This document shows, piece after piece, positions 30,001-41,042 of a DNA stretch of 64,000 nucleotides. The notes under the pieces are model-generated. The model did not search any database. It was not told the origin of the DNA and was given only the letters and a program-made list of their open reading frames with translations. Numbering within the stretch: position 1 is the first letter of the stretch; each line of letters begins with the position of its first letter. This DNA is from Zygaena filipendulae (lineage: Eukaryota > Arthropoda > Insecta > Lepidoptera > Zygaenidae), in the NCBI GenBank assembly GCA_907165275.2, contig OU015674.1, positions 2,356,001 to 2,420,000 on the forward strand, written 5' to 3'. The position numbers and the translations under genes are program-made.

Positions 30001-33000
30001 ACATGGGTCAAAAACTACTGAAGGGATTTTAACCAAACTTGGTACAAATGTAGTCCTTACTCCTGGGCAGATTATAGGCTATATTACGCTAAGACACATA
30101 GGAAGCAAGTCGGATGAAAATGCGCTTGCGAGCTCTTATCCTCGCATACGTTTACTCAATCACGCAAAACGGCTGAACAGATTTGGATGAAATTTGGCAT
30201 CCACGTTGTCAGGGGTACAGAGGACATAGGGTAATTTTTATGCCGGAATTCCCGCGGGAATTCCGGAGTTTGTGGAGTTATAATCTCTGGATCTACTGAA
30301 CCTATTTTGAAAATTCTTTCACTTAAAGGAAGCTACGGTGATCCTGAGTGACATAGGGTAAGTACTTTTTATCCCGAAATTCCCGCGAGTATTCCGAAAT
30401 TACCGCGGGTGAAACCGCGGGGGTCAGCTAGTGTTAAATATACCTGAAAGTCAGAATCAGCGTCTTCAATAAAAGGCTCCGGCGGCAAATACCCACATGA
30501 TAGTGGATCCGCATCGTCTGTCTCTTCCTTTTTTACTCTGTGAAATACCATAACAGTCACTGAGTGATCTCCATTCTCGTTCCCACCAGACGGTGAGGGC
30601 ACGGCGTCGGTGCAAGGGTGCGCCGCCGCGCATCCCCTCCGCGCCGCTACGACACCCGATCCCGTCCCGTGGCAACGAAAGCATCTAACTTGAATGCTCA
30701 TAAATTATAATCATACCACATCAAGAGAATGCTATCCATTGAATGCACAGACAAAATCGTACTAGGTAAGGTCCTAACCGGAATGTCCGTAGTTCCGTGA
30801 GGTCTCGAACATCCCTGAACGTATATTGGGAGAATACGGTCATGTTCAGAAGTGGACGCGCGCGGAAGTGGACGTCCAAGGACGTGGACGCTTGGGGAGA
30901 TGGATTTTCAGGATAGTGACATTCGGGTAAGTGGACAATTGGAAAAGCAGGTGTTAAGAAAAGTAATCATTCAGAGGAGGGTACGTTCAGGCTAGGGGAT
31001 ATTTAGGGTAATGTACGTTCAGTGTCGTGGACGAACAGGGAAGTGGACATTCAAGGAAATGAACTTTCGGGTAGTGGACATTTAGGGAAGTAGACATTTG
31101 GGAAAGTAGACATTTAAGGTAGTTGAAATTCAGGGAGGTCAAGAAGATCAGGTAAAACTTACCAAAATACCCGACTAAATATTCCGGTAATAAGATTAAA
31201 CGCACCTGGAAGGTTGAAAAGCCCATAATACTCACTCGTGTAGCGCTTGAAGCGGCAAGTGGTCCAGCAGACCGCGCAGCGTCTCCAGCACGCCCTTGAC
31301 CGCGCCCTGCGACAGAGAGCGGGCTGTTAGCGGCGACTGGCGCCTAGCTAGTGGCAGCGGCGGGTCGGGGCGGGGCGGGGAGGGGAGGGGAGGGCGCGCA
31401 CTCACGGCGGGCTCCGGGCGCGGCAGGCGCAGCACGTAGTGCGCCGGGTGCGCGCCGCCCGCCTCGCACGCGCCGCACAGGTCCACGGCCAGGCACTGCA
31501 CGCACGTGTAGCGGTACCTGCGACCAACGACGACGACACGCTCGAACAGAAACTCACACAGTAATGGAACGTACACACATAAAGCAATACTCATACATAC
31601 CCGACTATTTCGCTCCCGCATTCGTTGCACTTGTAGCCTAAATGCAATCTCTCATTGTACGACTCTGTAAAAAAACGAACAGACAATAATAGGTAGTTTA
31701 TTTCCTAGATGAACACAACTGGTTTCGGTTATTTTTTAAAGATGAATACAAAGACCCACCGATCGGTCGCCTGTCGTCACCGTTGTCGCTCCCAGCCGCG
31801 TCCGGCGCGGTCAGTGAGACTTCGATTTGAAACTCCACATCATCTGCAACGTTACGTTACGCGTTACGATTAGCGCCGTCGGGCCAGCGGGGCTGCCCGC
31901 ACGTGCCTACTGTCCTCTCCCCCACTCACCCGCGCACGGGATGGTCTCGGGCGGCCTATGCCAGGAGAACTCGCGCGGCGTCGGCGTCGTGACGTCGTCA
32001 GCTGCGGGATGCGATAACAATATTACCAATTGGGTATTCTCCGGGGTATGAAAATCTAAGTTCTGATTAGTCCCGTCAGTTAGAAAATAAAAAAATAATA
32101 GACACGTAGTTTTTGGTTTTCAAATTAGTGAAAATAAGCATAGATAAGGCGCATTAAAGTTTATGGTGGGGGACTCGCGACGTCATTGTTCAGTATAAGC
32201 CCCGTACAAACTGCACCCGGTAGTGACGTCACGCGAAATTTTAACACAAAATATCGCCGTTATTTTTTGATTACGCAAAAAAATAAAAAAATCGTGTCCA
32301 ATATTTTTTACTATTCTACACGACGGACTAAAAAAAAATAGTCAAGTAGGCAAGTATTTAAGCAGGGGTAGCAAACAATTTTTAATTATGTATGGTCATC
32401 AATTACTCGAAGACGGTTGGACCGATTTAGAAAATTCTTTTTTGTTTGAAAGAGTATACTTCCAAGTTCGAGATCGAGATCTGATGATGGGATCTTGGAG
32501 AAATCGAGGGAACTGGCACACCAATGGCGATTTGGGTATTTTTTATAGTAAATCATTCATTTGACTGTGTTGTGTTGAGACTCATAAAACGATATTATTA
32601 TTAGCTTTCGGAAAGCTAAATTTGAAGAAGTGGAACTGATGATGAAGACCACAGATGGTCATCGGAACTACTCAACAATAATACATATTTCATGGGTTTC
32701 GATCGGACCGATTTAGAAAAGGATTTTTTTGTTTGAAAGGGTATACTTTCAAATTGATCCTATTGTCACCAAGTCGACATCTGATGATGGGATCTTGAAG
32801 AAATCGAGGGAACTCTTCAAAAATCATAGGCACACTATAGCGATTTTTGCATTTTTTATAGTAATTGTTTATTTGCTTTCGGAAAACAAAATTTAAAGGA
32901 GTGGAACTGATGATGAAGACCACAAATAGTCATCGGAACTACTCAATAATAGGTATTTCACGGGCTCGTTACAATGTATATGGCGAAGTGGAACTGATGG

Positions 33001-36000
33001 TGATGTAGGTACTAAGAGAACTCCTTAACAATTAACGTCCCTGCGTCGGGAAAAGCAATATTTTGTAAAAGGTGATGAGCAGTTGACACTTGACATTAGG
33101 CAATCCAAACCAATCAGTGGTAGCACTAACCAATAATAATATTACGTGTATTATTGTCTTTTCGATTATATCAGTATTTTGTTATTTTTAGCTTTTTAGT
33201 TTTGTGTTTTTGGAAGTGGTTTTTATTTTTTTTGTTAAAATATTAATTAATTAAATGACAATGCAAATTACCCAACAGATAACGCACGTCATACTAAAAC
33301 TCATAGACAACTGAGTCGTCTAATTTAGGATAACCACTAATCACCATGCCGTCTAATGTTAATACACCCCCCCCCCCCCCCCCTCCCCACTCACCGACTT
33401 CTACAGTCTCGATGCCGTCCATAATATGATCCTCCGCCCACCACGAGTCTTCTTTATCTATGAAAATAAAATATAATAAACAAAAATATACATTTCCGTA
33501 AAAGATTTTGCTTACACAAAAATGACAATGTAAAAACTGAATACAAATATATATTCAAAGCAATTTTCAAATCTTATAAACTCAACTAAAAACAAGATTC
33601 TATGATTTTTACCATAATTCAGACTAAACATAGATTTTCTCAAATCTAGACATTTTCTAAATAATTCGTAACTAATATAAAAAAAGGGAATGTGAATTTT
33701 TTTGTAACGCTTTCACGGCTTAACAGATCATCATGAAATTTTGCACATACGTTGTCAGGGATACCTACAGAAAAGGACATTGGGAACTTTGTATCTCGGA
33801 ATTCCCGCGGCAACTCCGAACCGTGGGGGAACAGGGTCCTTATTCACTATGACCATAACACGCCGCGTTAAGATAACGCGCCACAAATTGTCTTTCCCTC
33901 GATATCAAAGAAGTTTCACTCCAAAAAAATACATTTACATCGTTTCTTAGGGCATACAGAATAATCTATACTAATATTATAAAGAGAGTTTGTGACTTTG
34001 TGACGTTGCCGTTGTAGGGGGTAATCTCTGGATCTACTGAACCGATTTTGAAATTCTTTCACTTATAGGAAGCTGGAAAAGTGGTACTTTTTATACATAT
34101 ATCGGAATTCCCCCGGGACCTCTTGCATCCTTACCGCGGATGAAACTGCGGGGGTCAGCTAGTTTCTTATATTTTGACATCTAGAACGTTTGTGAATGAG
34201 TTTTTTGGACGCGCGTTATTGGCAAAACAGTCATGTTGTTGGTCATAATGAATAAGGGCCCAGCTAGTTACATAATAAAACCGCCCCCATTACACACTCC
34301 GCGTGAATACCTAAACTTATCGGGTACAGGGTGGTACCTACCCATTGGAAGCGTCTCGCCATCGTCGTTGACGTCACGGGTTTCTTTATCGCCTGCCAGA
34401 GTTCTGTCCGATGCCTTAGGCGCCTCCTGACGATACCTGGGCACCCAGCCCCGCTCCTCTCGACCTTCGTCAGTTTTTTCTGGAACCAAAAATAGAAGTA
34501 CTCTCAGATCATATAATGTAGGGTCGACTGAGAATATCATCATCATAGGAGAAGACTTCATGCGAGCAAACGCCCGGCTTGCCTCGCTAAAATGCTCGAT
34601 TCAGAATATAGGACCATAAAGTTGAATTCCCATTCTATTTCCTTCTCAAACTATTCAATAATGCGAAAGTGAGTTTTTCCCATTCTATTTCCTTCTCAAA
34701 CTATTCAATAATGCGAAAGTGAGTTTATCTGTTTGTTTGCTACACTTTCACGCCACCGATGATCATCATGTGCATACACGTTGTCGACCGAAATTCTCGC
34801 AGGATCTCGGAAATTAACGCGGATGAAACCGCGGGGAACAGCTACTAGTGAAGTACATTTACCATGTTCGAATTTATGGTTATCGTATACATACAGGTGT
34901 AGGGTAATGACGTAGGGACGTCATGAGGGCCCTCCCTATTCAGTATTTGGAAATTAAGCGCGCAAGTTGCCGACGCGCCAACTAATCATACCCTTAAGGG
35001 CGGCGCCACAGTCTTTGTGGCGGCGTGGCGGCGGCGGCAAAAACAAATGGTAGACAACATACGAAGTTGGCCTCAGCTCATACCGCTGATAGCTGTGGCC
35101 CACTTCTTATGATGTCTACCATTTGTTTTTGCCGCCGCCGCCGCCGCCACCGCCGCCGAGACTGTGACCAAGGGGTAAGAGTCATTTAAAAGACCCTTTC
35201 AATGTATTGTCGCTGACATGCCGTAGAATCAAATATAAAGGTCATTTACCCAAGTTTTTATTCAATGATTTACAAATGTTTTTGATTTTATTTGTATTTT
35301 ATTAGTTACATATAAGTCTCGTTAAAAACTACACCTTGCATATTTTAAAATATCGCATTTTTTATTCAGACAATTCAAATGCATGATAATTAATGAAATG
35401 ATAATACATATATTTAATTGCGGACGTACGATTGTAACGGGAAAATATGAAGCATTTTAGATACAATATGTTGTTTTGGTCAGCAACGCGCGTAACGGAG
35501 GTAGTAATATAACTAATATGGGTTCTAAAAAAAATATAAAAAAAATATATTTTTTATAATTCGGAACATTATTTAAAAGAAAATCTCTGCACAAGATATC
35601 TAAAAATGTTTACATTAAATGGTAATTGGTAAAGCCTTAGCGCGTAGACTAGAGCTACGACATCATATATTCTACGCGCTACGAGCAGCTACATCGCGCG
35701 TCTCGTCGTCGTCGGTACCTACCTACCTACTACCTACCTACTACCTAGGTAGGTACCTACTTTTGCACAAACGTTTTACCTATTTAGATCACGGTAAGTA
35801 AACAAAACATTTTAGACTCTCTTTCCCTCCATACTTTACTGGGCTTAGGACCGGCAAAGGAACTGAATAATTTAGAAATTATTAAATTAGAAATGACATT
35901 TTTATCCATTAAAGTTCTATGGCGCTGTTATTAAGTACCTTTGGCGTATTTAAAAAGGTGAACGAACTTATTTACAATCATTAAACGTGATTTACAAATT

Positions 36001-39000
36001 ATTGATTACACATAACACGAAGTCTTCTAAAAGTTTTTTTTATTTACACTGATTTTACGTTAACGGTTTATCTGTTCAGTGTCTACCGCGTTACGCGATG
36101 CACACAGAAGCACGACATCGCAAATTGTCTTTTAATCGCGATAAAACAGTTTAATTGTTCGTAATTACTTCTAAAGCATTCAGTATCTCTTGTTTTAATG
36201 TGTCGGCGTATTCGTCATGCGTACCACTTTACGTCACCCCACAAATAAAAGTCCAATTGAGTTAGATCGGGTGAACGTGGTGGCCACGGTATGGGTCCAC
36301 CTCTTCCTATCCAACGATCACCAAACTCCGATGTTAAATGGTCAATGCCAAAGCTTCGCCCAGCATCCCAGGTAGGTAGGTATTCGCGCGCGGCTGCGCA
36401 CGAAAGTAGGTATTCAAGGACTGCATCTTGAACATTAACAGGGAGCCCAGATTGACCTCTAGGTACCTGTTGTGTGACGAGGTGTAGCGAATGTTACCCA
36501 TTCCCTGAGACTAAAAACAACAGTCCTTATGGTGTAACGAGTTAAACTTGGACGAGTTGAAAACGTCGCACTCCACTCGGCTACACTATTCGCTTCATCT
36601 TCGCTATTACTAAATACTCAATAAATTTCACTATTGGTTAATCCTGCGAACGACCGAGCCATTTTAGCACAGAAACAACGCACGCGCAATAGCCGCGGCT
36701 GTGGAAGGCAGACTAGCTGGCGCCTGGCGCTGGCCGCTGGCGCTAGCGCCGGCGGGCGGGGGTGGCACATCGCCGCGCCCCCCGGCCCCCGCCGCCCGGC
36801 CGCCCCGCCGCATTCGCCCGCGTTCCCACCGAGGCGGGGTGTATGTAGGTACTATGTACGTAGGTACTATTGCATGCCATATGATGCGCGCCGCGCCGCG
36901 CGGTCAACGACCGGTAGCGTAGGCTCGCCCGCTTGTATAAACAAAATAAATAATTTTTTCGGATTTTCCTTGAAAAAATAATTATTTTTTTTTATATTTT
37001 TTTTGACATCAGTATCGTTAGTACAACCACCTCTGTGACGGGCGTTGTTGACCAAAACAACAGCCTGTATAGTACCTAGCATGTTGAAAACGCAAAGATC
37101 ATCATAATTTGCTATTGCACAGCTGTAATGGGAAAATATGAATCATTTTATATATAATACCTAGCTTCTAGCTAGATTAACAAAATCATTAGGTTACTTA
37201 GCCTGTAAGGACTGTATGGTTGTTTTTGAAATAAATAAACATATTACCTAGTTCTCTTAACTTCTTTTTATCTATTAGCTAGCTGTTTCCCGCGGTTTCA
37301 CGCGCGTTAATTTCGAAGATCCCGCGGGAATTCCGGAAACAGCTAGTATCAATAAAAAAAAATTTTTCTATTATTATATTTTTATATTATTATTATATAA
37401 AATTTGCCTTTATTTTTCCGTAATATAAAAAAACATGCAATCAATTAGATAAAAATAAAATAAATTACATTGAAATTAGATTCAAATAAACAAGAATAAA
37501 TTAAATCAAATAAAATTAAAATCAATTAGCAATACAAATTAACAATTTAACAATTAACATGACGTAACTATATTATATTATTATGAACCTCTTTCGAGTG
37601 AAGGCCTCCTCCAAAAATAAATATACCGATCTAAAAAACTACCTACCTATATAGGTACTACTTTATCAATGTGTCAACCAACATAATCTATATCTTGACA
37701 TATAAATAAAATTGAAGTGTCTGTTTGTAATTTCAAATTAACAGTTTTTCACTAAATGCATAATATGAAAGTAGTTATATACGGTACTAACAATAAAAAA
37801 AATTAAAATTTTTGACTGTCTGTCTGTCGGTTTGTTCCGGCTAATCTCTAAAATGGCTGGACCGATTTTAAAGGGATTTTCACTGGCAGATAGTTGATGT
37901 TATGAGGAATAACTTAGGCTACTTTTATTTTAGAAAAAAAAGTTCCAGCGGGAATTCCGAAACTCACGCGAGTGAAACCGCGGGGCACAGCTAGTCTAAT
38001 ACAAAAAAAAACTAATAAGAAAGGCCAGTTACCGCATCCGTCGAAATATATTTTTATTCTTTTGGTCCTAGCATAATATCCATGATCATGCCCAACACCC
38101 ATTGGGGCAAAACTTTTAACTGAAAGTAAAAAAAAACTAAAATGAGTAGGTAACCTCTAAACATAAAACGATTGTTTCAATCAAAACTATATTCGAAATT
38201 GTAACACAAAAACAATCGATGTGCGAGTAGAACGGTGCTTAGTTACATTCGCGCCAAAAGACGAGGCCCCGTGATCTAGTTTCCAACGTAGATCTCCAAC
38301 CCCTATTAATATAGGGGATATTAATGGGGGTTGAAGATCTACGTAGTGTAGGTACACTGTAGATAGACGTCGTTGTGGACGAAAACTAGAATGGGCATGT
38401 TGACTAATTTTTATTTTTTAGTCCGTCTTGTAGATTATTAAAAAATATTGGACACGTAATTTTTCTTTTTTTACGTAATAAAAAAATAACGGCGATATAT
38501 TGAGTTGAAATTTCGCGTGACGTCACTATTCGGATAGTTTGTACGGCGGTTTTATCGGTTAGTGACGTCACGAATCACTCACGCTAAACTTTAATGCGCT
38601 TTATCTCTGTATATTTTAAATTATTTGAAAAAGCAAAAAATACGTGTCTATTGTTTTTTTATTTTCTAACTGACGGACTAATTAGAATTTTGATTTTCAA
38701 AAGTAGTTCACATCCCTATCTAGTCATTCCGCTTTACAGGGCCGTCTTAAGCATATTCTGGGCCGGGGTGTGGGGTGGTCAACCTGTGCCCTAACCCTAC
38801 ATGGAATTTCAAATGTGGCGAAAACGGCTTATAGCGTACGTATAAATTATCGCTATTAGCAGGAGCAAGAAATACTAAATTAAACACTACAAAACGCTAA
38901 ATATGCACTGACTCTGCTAATGCATGGCAGCGCAATGAACTTTAAAACATAAACATGCAATATGTATATACAGATCCACAGCTGATGTCACAATGGTAGT

Positions 39001-39828
39001 ATTTTCTATTTATTTTGAATTTTTTTTTAATAAAATTAAATTTTATAAGACTCTGCTGGTAGTTTTATCAGAACTTCCTGCATTATTTCCTTCAAAAAAT
39101 CTTCAATTTACAAACTCGCCACTAGTTACAGTTTTATTTAAAGATTTTTTAATTATGTTTGTACAAACATCACTTTATTTAGAAAAAACTAATCACCTGT
39201 AAGACTTTTGGTGTCTACTGATTTTTTACCAGTTATTGCAGCTTTTAGTTCGGGATAAGGGTTCTGTTCATCGAATCCCTGAAAAGCTAAAGCAATTATG
39301 AAATTTCCTAATGTTATCACTCAAATTTATTATATTTTAATAACTAATTTACTTGCATGCATTGAAATCTTTACATAGTATAAAATGGAAGTCGCTTCTG
39401 CTGTCTGTTGGCGATGGAATGGGAAATTATAATGTTATCCATACAGAACTTCCTATTTGTTTGGGAACATTCCAGTTATTTGTCAATAGGTATACAAGTA
39501 TTTCTACTGTTATTTTAGCAACTTAGGTATTAGCTTTGAACTTACAAATGTCAATTTTCTTAGAGGGCTTACCAACCCTTATCTCTTCTTGTGTGAAAAG
39601 TGTTGGAATAGCATTTGCTATTCGCCTGCCAAATTTTTTATAAATATTTTCAAAATGAAGTTCACATATTTGTTGGGAAATCCTTTTACCACCACTGATT
39701 TTAATTCCAGGAAATTTACAAAATATTATATCAAGCCAAGCTTCTGCCAAACAGTTATCCTTTGGGAAGCCATATAATTTGTTACCCCTGGATGAACAGT
39801 TTGGGATCAGGCAGTTTTTATAGGGCAT
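26988..39828 (-). CDS. THAP-ZZ protein gene, copy A2/C2 (multi-exon)
   Basis: This is the second copy of the duplicated gene. Tail exons: e5' 34311-34479, e7' 33395-33457, e8' 31930-32001, e9' 31760-31843, e10' 31601-31664, e11' 31406-31517 (single), e12' 31236-31306, e13' 30444-30537, e14' 27232-27847, e15' 26988-27016. The nearest THAP exons upstream are C2 (39546-39828, 39197-39278, 38033-38119), whose phase-1 end fits e5'. All exons are open with intact splice sites and lengths equal to copy A1. Exon 6 and the cassette A exons were not found, so e5' (phase 2) cannot join e7' (phase 1) directly. It may use an unseen exon or be a partial gene. Confidence 0.6.
27232..27847 (-). CDS. A2 exon 14: tail exon with seven-residue repeats
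   Basis: The exon is 616 nt, the same length as in A1. Nine units are present, but mostly GAGVAKP, then EAGVAKS and GASVTSV, where A1 alternates GAGVAKP with DVGVAKP. The flanking unique parts differ by scattered substitutions. The frame is intact. Confidence 0.65.
28494..28750 (+). pseudogene. DDE transposase N-terminal relic
   Basis: It reads MMSDFSNREFYEMVRVYLLS followed by GESLRRARRMYV, a helix-turn-helix start of the kind seen in insect IS630/Tc1-like transposases. A stop then interrupts at 28605, and the frame continues with AATQRLLDHGQFRTP before another stop. The upstream 28225-28490 is a GC-rich block that may be part of the same element. Confidence 0.5.
28861..29190. mobile_element. 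MITE with TGACGTCA motif, copy a
   Basis: The ends ATAGGCTAGTTTCCT and AGGAAACTAGCCTAT are perfect inverted repeats. The inner TAGTCCGTTTTGTAG / CTGACGGACTA repeats and ACACGTATTTTTTT / AAAATACGTGT arms are shared with five other copies in the window. It is 330 bp and noncoding. Confidence 0.82.
30444..30537 (-). CDS. A2 exon 13: acidic segment
   Basis: The exon is 94 nt, phase 2 to 0. It reads VKKEETDDADPLSCGYLPPE and then PFIEDADSDFQ. Four residues differ from A1. The donor sits inside a short-repeat insertion boundary, but GTATAT is kept. Confidence 0.6.
31236..31306 (-). CDS. A2 exon 12
   Basis: The exon is 71 nt, phase 0 to 2. It encodes GAVKGVLETLRGLLDHLPLQ and then ALHE, with intact splice sites. 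The changes against A1 are E to L and N to H. Confidence 0.62.
31406..31517 (-). CDS. A2 exon 11: ZZ finger second half (single copy)
   Basis: This is one 112-nt exon, the same sequence as each of the seven A1 copies. It carries CVQC, CGAC and HPAH. It shows the ancestral arrangement, with one 3' splice site (GGTCGCAG) and one following intron of 99 bp. Confidence 0.7.
31601..31664 (-). CDS. A2 exon 10: ZZ finger first half
   Basis: The exon is 64 nt, phase 1 to 2, with GYKCNECGSEIVG as in A1. The flanking intron is almost the same as at 8079-8161. Confidence 0.65.
31760..31843 (-). CDS. A2 exon 9
   Basis: The exon is 84 nt, phase 1 to 1, DDVEFQIEVSLTAPDAAG and then SDNGDDRRPI. There is one Gly to Ser change from A1. 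The splice sites are intact. Confidence 0.6.
31930..32001 (-). CDS. A2 exon 8
   Basis: The exon is 72 nt, phase 1 to 1, with ADDVTTPTPREFSWHRPPE. The acceptor here is CATCCCGCAG because the upstream intron was changed by later insertions (32005-33240). Confidence 0.6.
32045..32355. mobile_element. MITE with TGACGTCA motif, copy b (inverted)
   Basis: This is the same family as 28861-29190, on the opposite orientation: GTCAGTTAGAAAAT..., GACGTCA boxes, and CGACGGACTA near 32330. It lies in an A2 intron and is absent from A1. Confidence 0.7.
32380..32960. repeat. Two-unit tandem repeat, about 300 bp each
   Basis: GGACCGATTTAGAAAA, ATCTGATGATGGGATCTT, GAAATCGAGGGAACT and GTGGAACTGATGATGAAGAC occur in the same order twice (starting near 32390 and 32690). 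It is noncoding and inserted in the A2 intron between exons 8 and 7. Confidence 0.65.
33395..33457 (-). CDS. A2 exon 7
   Basis: The exon is 63 nt, phase 1 to 1, with DKEDSWWAEDHIMDGIETV. The C homopolymer beside its donor is longer than in A1. There are four amino-acid differences from A1. Confidence 0.6.
34311..34479 (-). CDS. A2 exon 5
   Basis: The exon is 169 nt, the same as A1 exon 5, with two amino-acid changes (G to D, A to V). Upstream of its acceptor the sequence diverges from A1 because A1 gained the 503-bp Tc1/mariner element there. Confidence 0.55.
34990..35175. mobile_element. GC-rich hairpin MITE
   Basis: CACAGTCTTTGTGGCGGCG...AAATGGTAGACA pairs with TGTCTACCATTTGTTTTTGC followed by the CGCCGCCACC run and AGACTGTG. 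The arms are about 75 bp around a short loop. It can fold into a long, very GC-rich hairpin. No coding sequence. Confidence 0.7.
36151..36662 (-). pseudogene. Broken DDE transposase, second relic of the same class
   Basis: It starts MARSFAGLTNSEIY and is then interrupted by stops. The 3' part is clear: RSFGIDHLTSEFGDRWIGRG, PIPWPPRSPDLTQLDFYLWG, then a one-base frameshift and DEYADTLKQEILNALE before the stop. WPPRSPDLTxLDFxLWG is a hallmark of insect IS630/mariner-like DDE transposases. A GC-rich block (36690-36910) lies at its 5' side. Confidence 0.7.
38033..38119 (-). CDS. C2 exon 3
   Basis: The exon is 87 nt, phase 1 to 1, with KSFAPMGVGHDHGYYARTKR and then IKIYFDGC. One residue differs from C1 (E to K). 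The donor is GTAACT. Confidence 0.55.
38281..38346. repeat. Small perfect hairpin
   Basis: CAACGTAGATCTCCAACCCC pairs with GGGGGTTGAAGATCTACGT around a TATTAATATAGGGGATATTA centre. The arms are about 30 bp. It may be a very small MITE. Its function is unknown. Confidence 0.65.
38391..38719. mobile_element. MITE with TGACGTCA motif, copy c
   Basis: GGGCATGTTGACTAATT is the left end and AAAGTAGTTCACATCCCTAT the right end, with TAGTCCGTCTTGTAG / CTGACGGACTA inside. It is inserted in A2/C2 and not present at the matching site in copy 1. Confidence 0.78.
39197..39278 (-). CDS. C2 exon 2
   Basis: The exon is 82 nt, phase 0 to 1, GFDEQNPYPELKAAITGKKS and then VDTKSLT. The donor GTGATT differs from C1 (GTTTGT), shifting nothing in frame. 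Confidence 0.5.
39546..39828 (-). CDS. C2 exon 1: THAP domain
   Basis: It starts MPYKNCLIPNCSSRGNKLYG and contains CKFPGIK, ICELHF and NAIPTLF, a complete C2CH THAP domain ending in a GTAAGT donor. It is close to C1 exon 1, with about ten residue differences. The upstream intron lacks the solo LTR found in C1. Confidence 0.72.
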
Positions 39829-40713
39829 TGTCTGTAAATAGAGAATAAAAACCTAATAGTCATCTGAAACTAGACACTTAAAATACTAAAGTAACATTGA
39901 TAGGTATATATATTTTTGCTAGACAAAATAATAAAATAGGGTACTTCACTTACTTGCGTGAAATTTATAATACGAAATTGTGCCAATATTTTCTAAAATA
40001 CTTTCTAAAATTTACTACAAAATTATCAATAGTTTCCAAAATATTCAACTTTTTAATTTTGTGAAACGGAACGTTGCAACAAAATACCAATCACAGTCAT
40101 ATTTAACTTAACATAATATTACGTTACTTTTTTTTTAGGAAATATTTACCTGTTTCAGGGATGGCAAAAGAAACTAAGTGCATATAGGTAACACATATTT
40201 TCCCCTTTTCTGAAGTTTTTTTGCTTTAAAATGCATTGTTATGATGTATTTTGATTCTTTACTGGAACTTTTGAAAGTAACTTAACAAAGTTTAACCCTA
40301 ATTTCGCTTTTGGATAGTAAAGTTATGTCTGTCTGTCATTGTCACATGACCCTGTCAATACGACAGTGACAACTCTATCACAGATTAATAAGGCGTAATT
40401 TATAAATAGTGACGTCATTCCGCGTTTCGGCAGTAAATTCAAAAGTAGGAACTTTGTAACTCTCTTAATTAATTTATGCATATTTTTTTCTTTTTCTTGC
40501 TTTGTTTAAGTAGGCCATATATCTTTAAAATATAATAGAAAAACAAAATTATGCAAGAAGGTCCCCTATTGGTATTTCAAAACCTATTAACATCAGAGAG
40601 TTTGTATAAATGGAGAAAATAATAAAAGCTGAGGTTGTTATTTGAATCATATCAAATAATTTTTAAAAAATAAAAGAGGAAAAAATGAAGATCTCCCCAT
40701 TGGAAGTATTCCA

Positions 40714-41042
40714 ATGGGCAAGTTGACTAATTTTTAATTTTTAGTCCGTCTTGTAGATTATTTAAAAATATTGGACACGTATTTTTTCTTTTTTTACGTA
40801 ATCAAAAAATAACGGCGATATATTGAGTTGAAATTTCGTGTGACGTCACTATTCTGACAGTTTGTATGGCTGTTATGCAGTTAGTGACGTTACGACCTCC
40901 TCATCCTAAACTTTAATGCGTTTATCTCTGAATATTTTAATTTATTTAAAAAAGCAAAAAATATGTGTCTATTGTTTTTTTTATTTTCTAACTGACGGAC
41001 TAATTAGAATTTTGATTTTCGAAAGTAGTCAACATCCCTATT
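40714..41042. mobile_element. MITE with TGACGTCA motif, copy d
   Basis: GGGCAAGTTGACTAATT ... TAGTCCGTCTTGTAG ... CTGACGGACTA ... GTAGTCAACATCCCTATT. It is the same family as copies a-f and lies upstream of C2, with no counterpart upstream of C1. Confidence 0.8.

Larger units (their letters stand above)
27848..30443 (-). other. Expanded A2 intron 13 (2.6 kb; 73 bp in A1)
   Basis: The same intron is 5830-5902 in A1. Here it has gained a GC-rich block and transposase relic (28225-28750), a TGACGTCA-type MITE (28861-29190), a GC-rich patch (about 29400-29470) and short-repeat fragments (30150-30430). No extra exon is supported. Confidence 0.65.
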
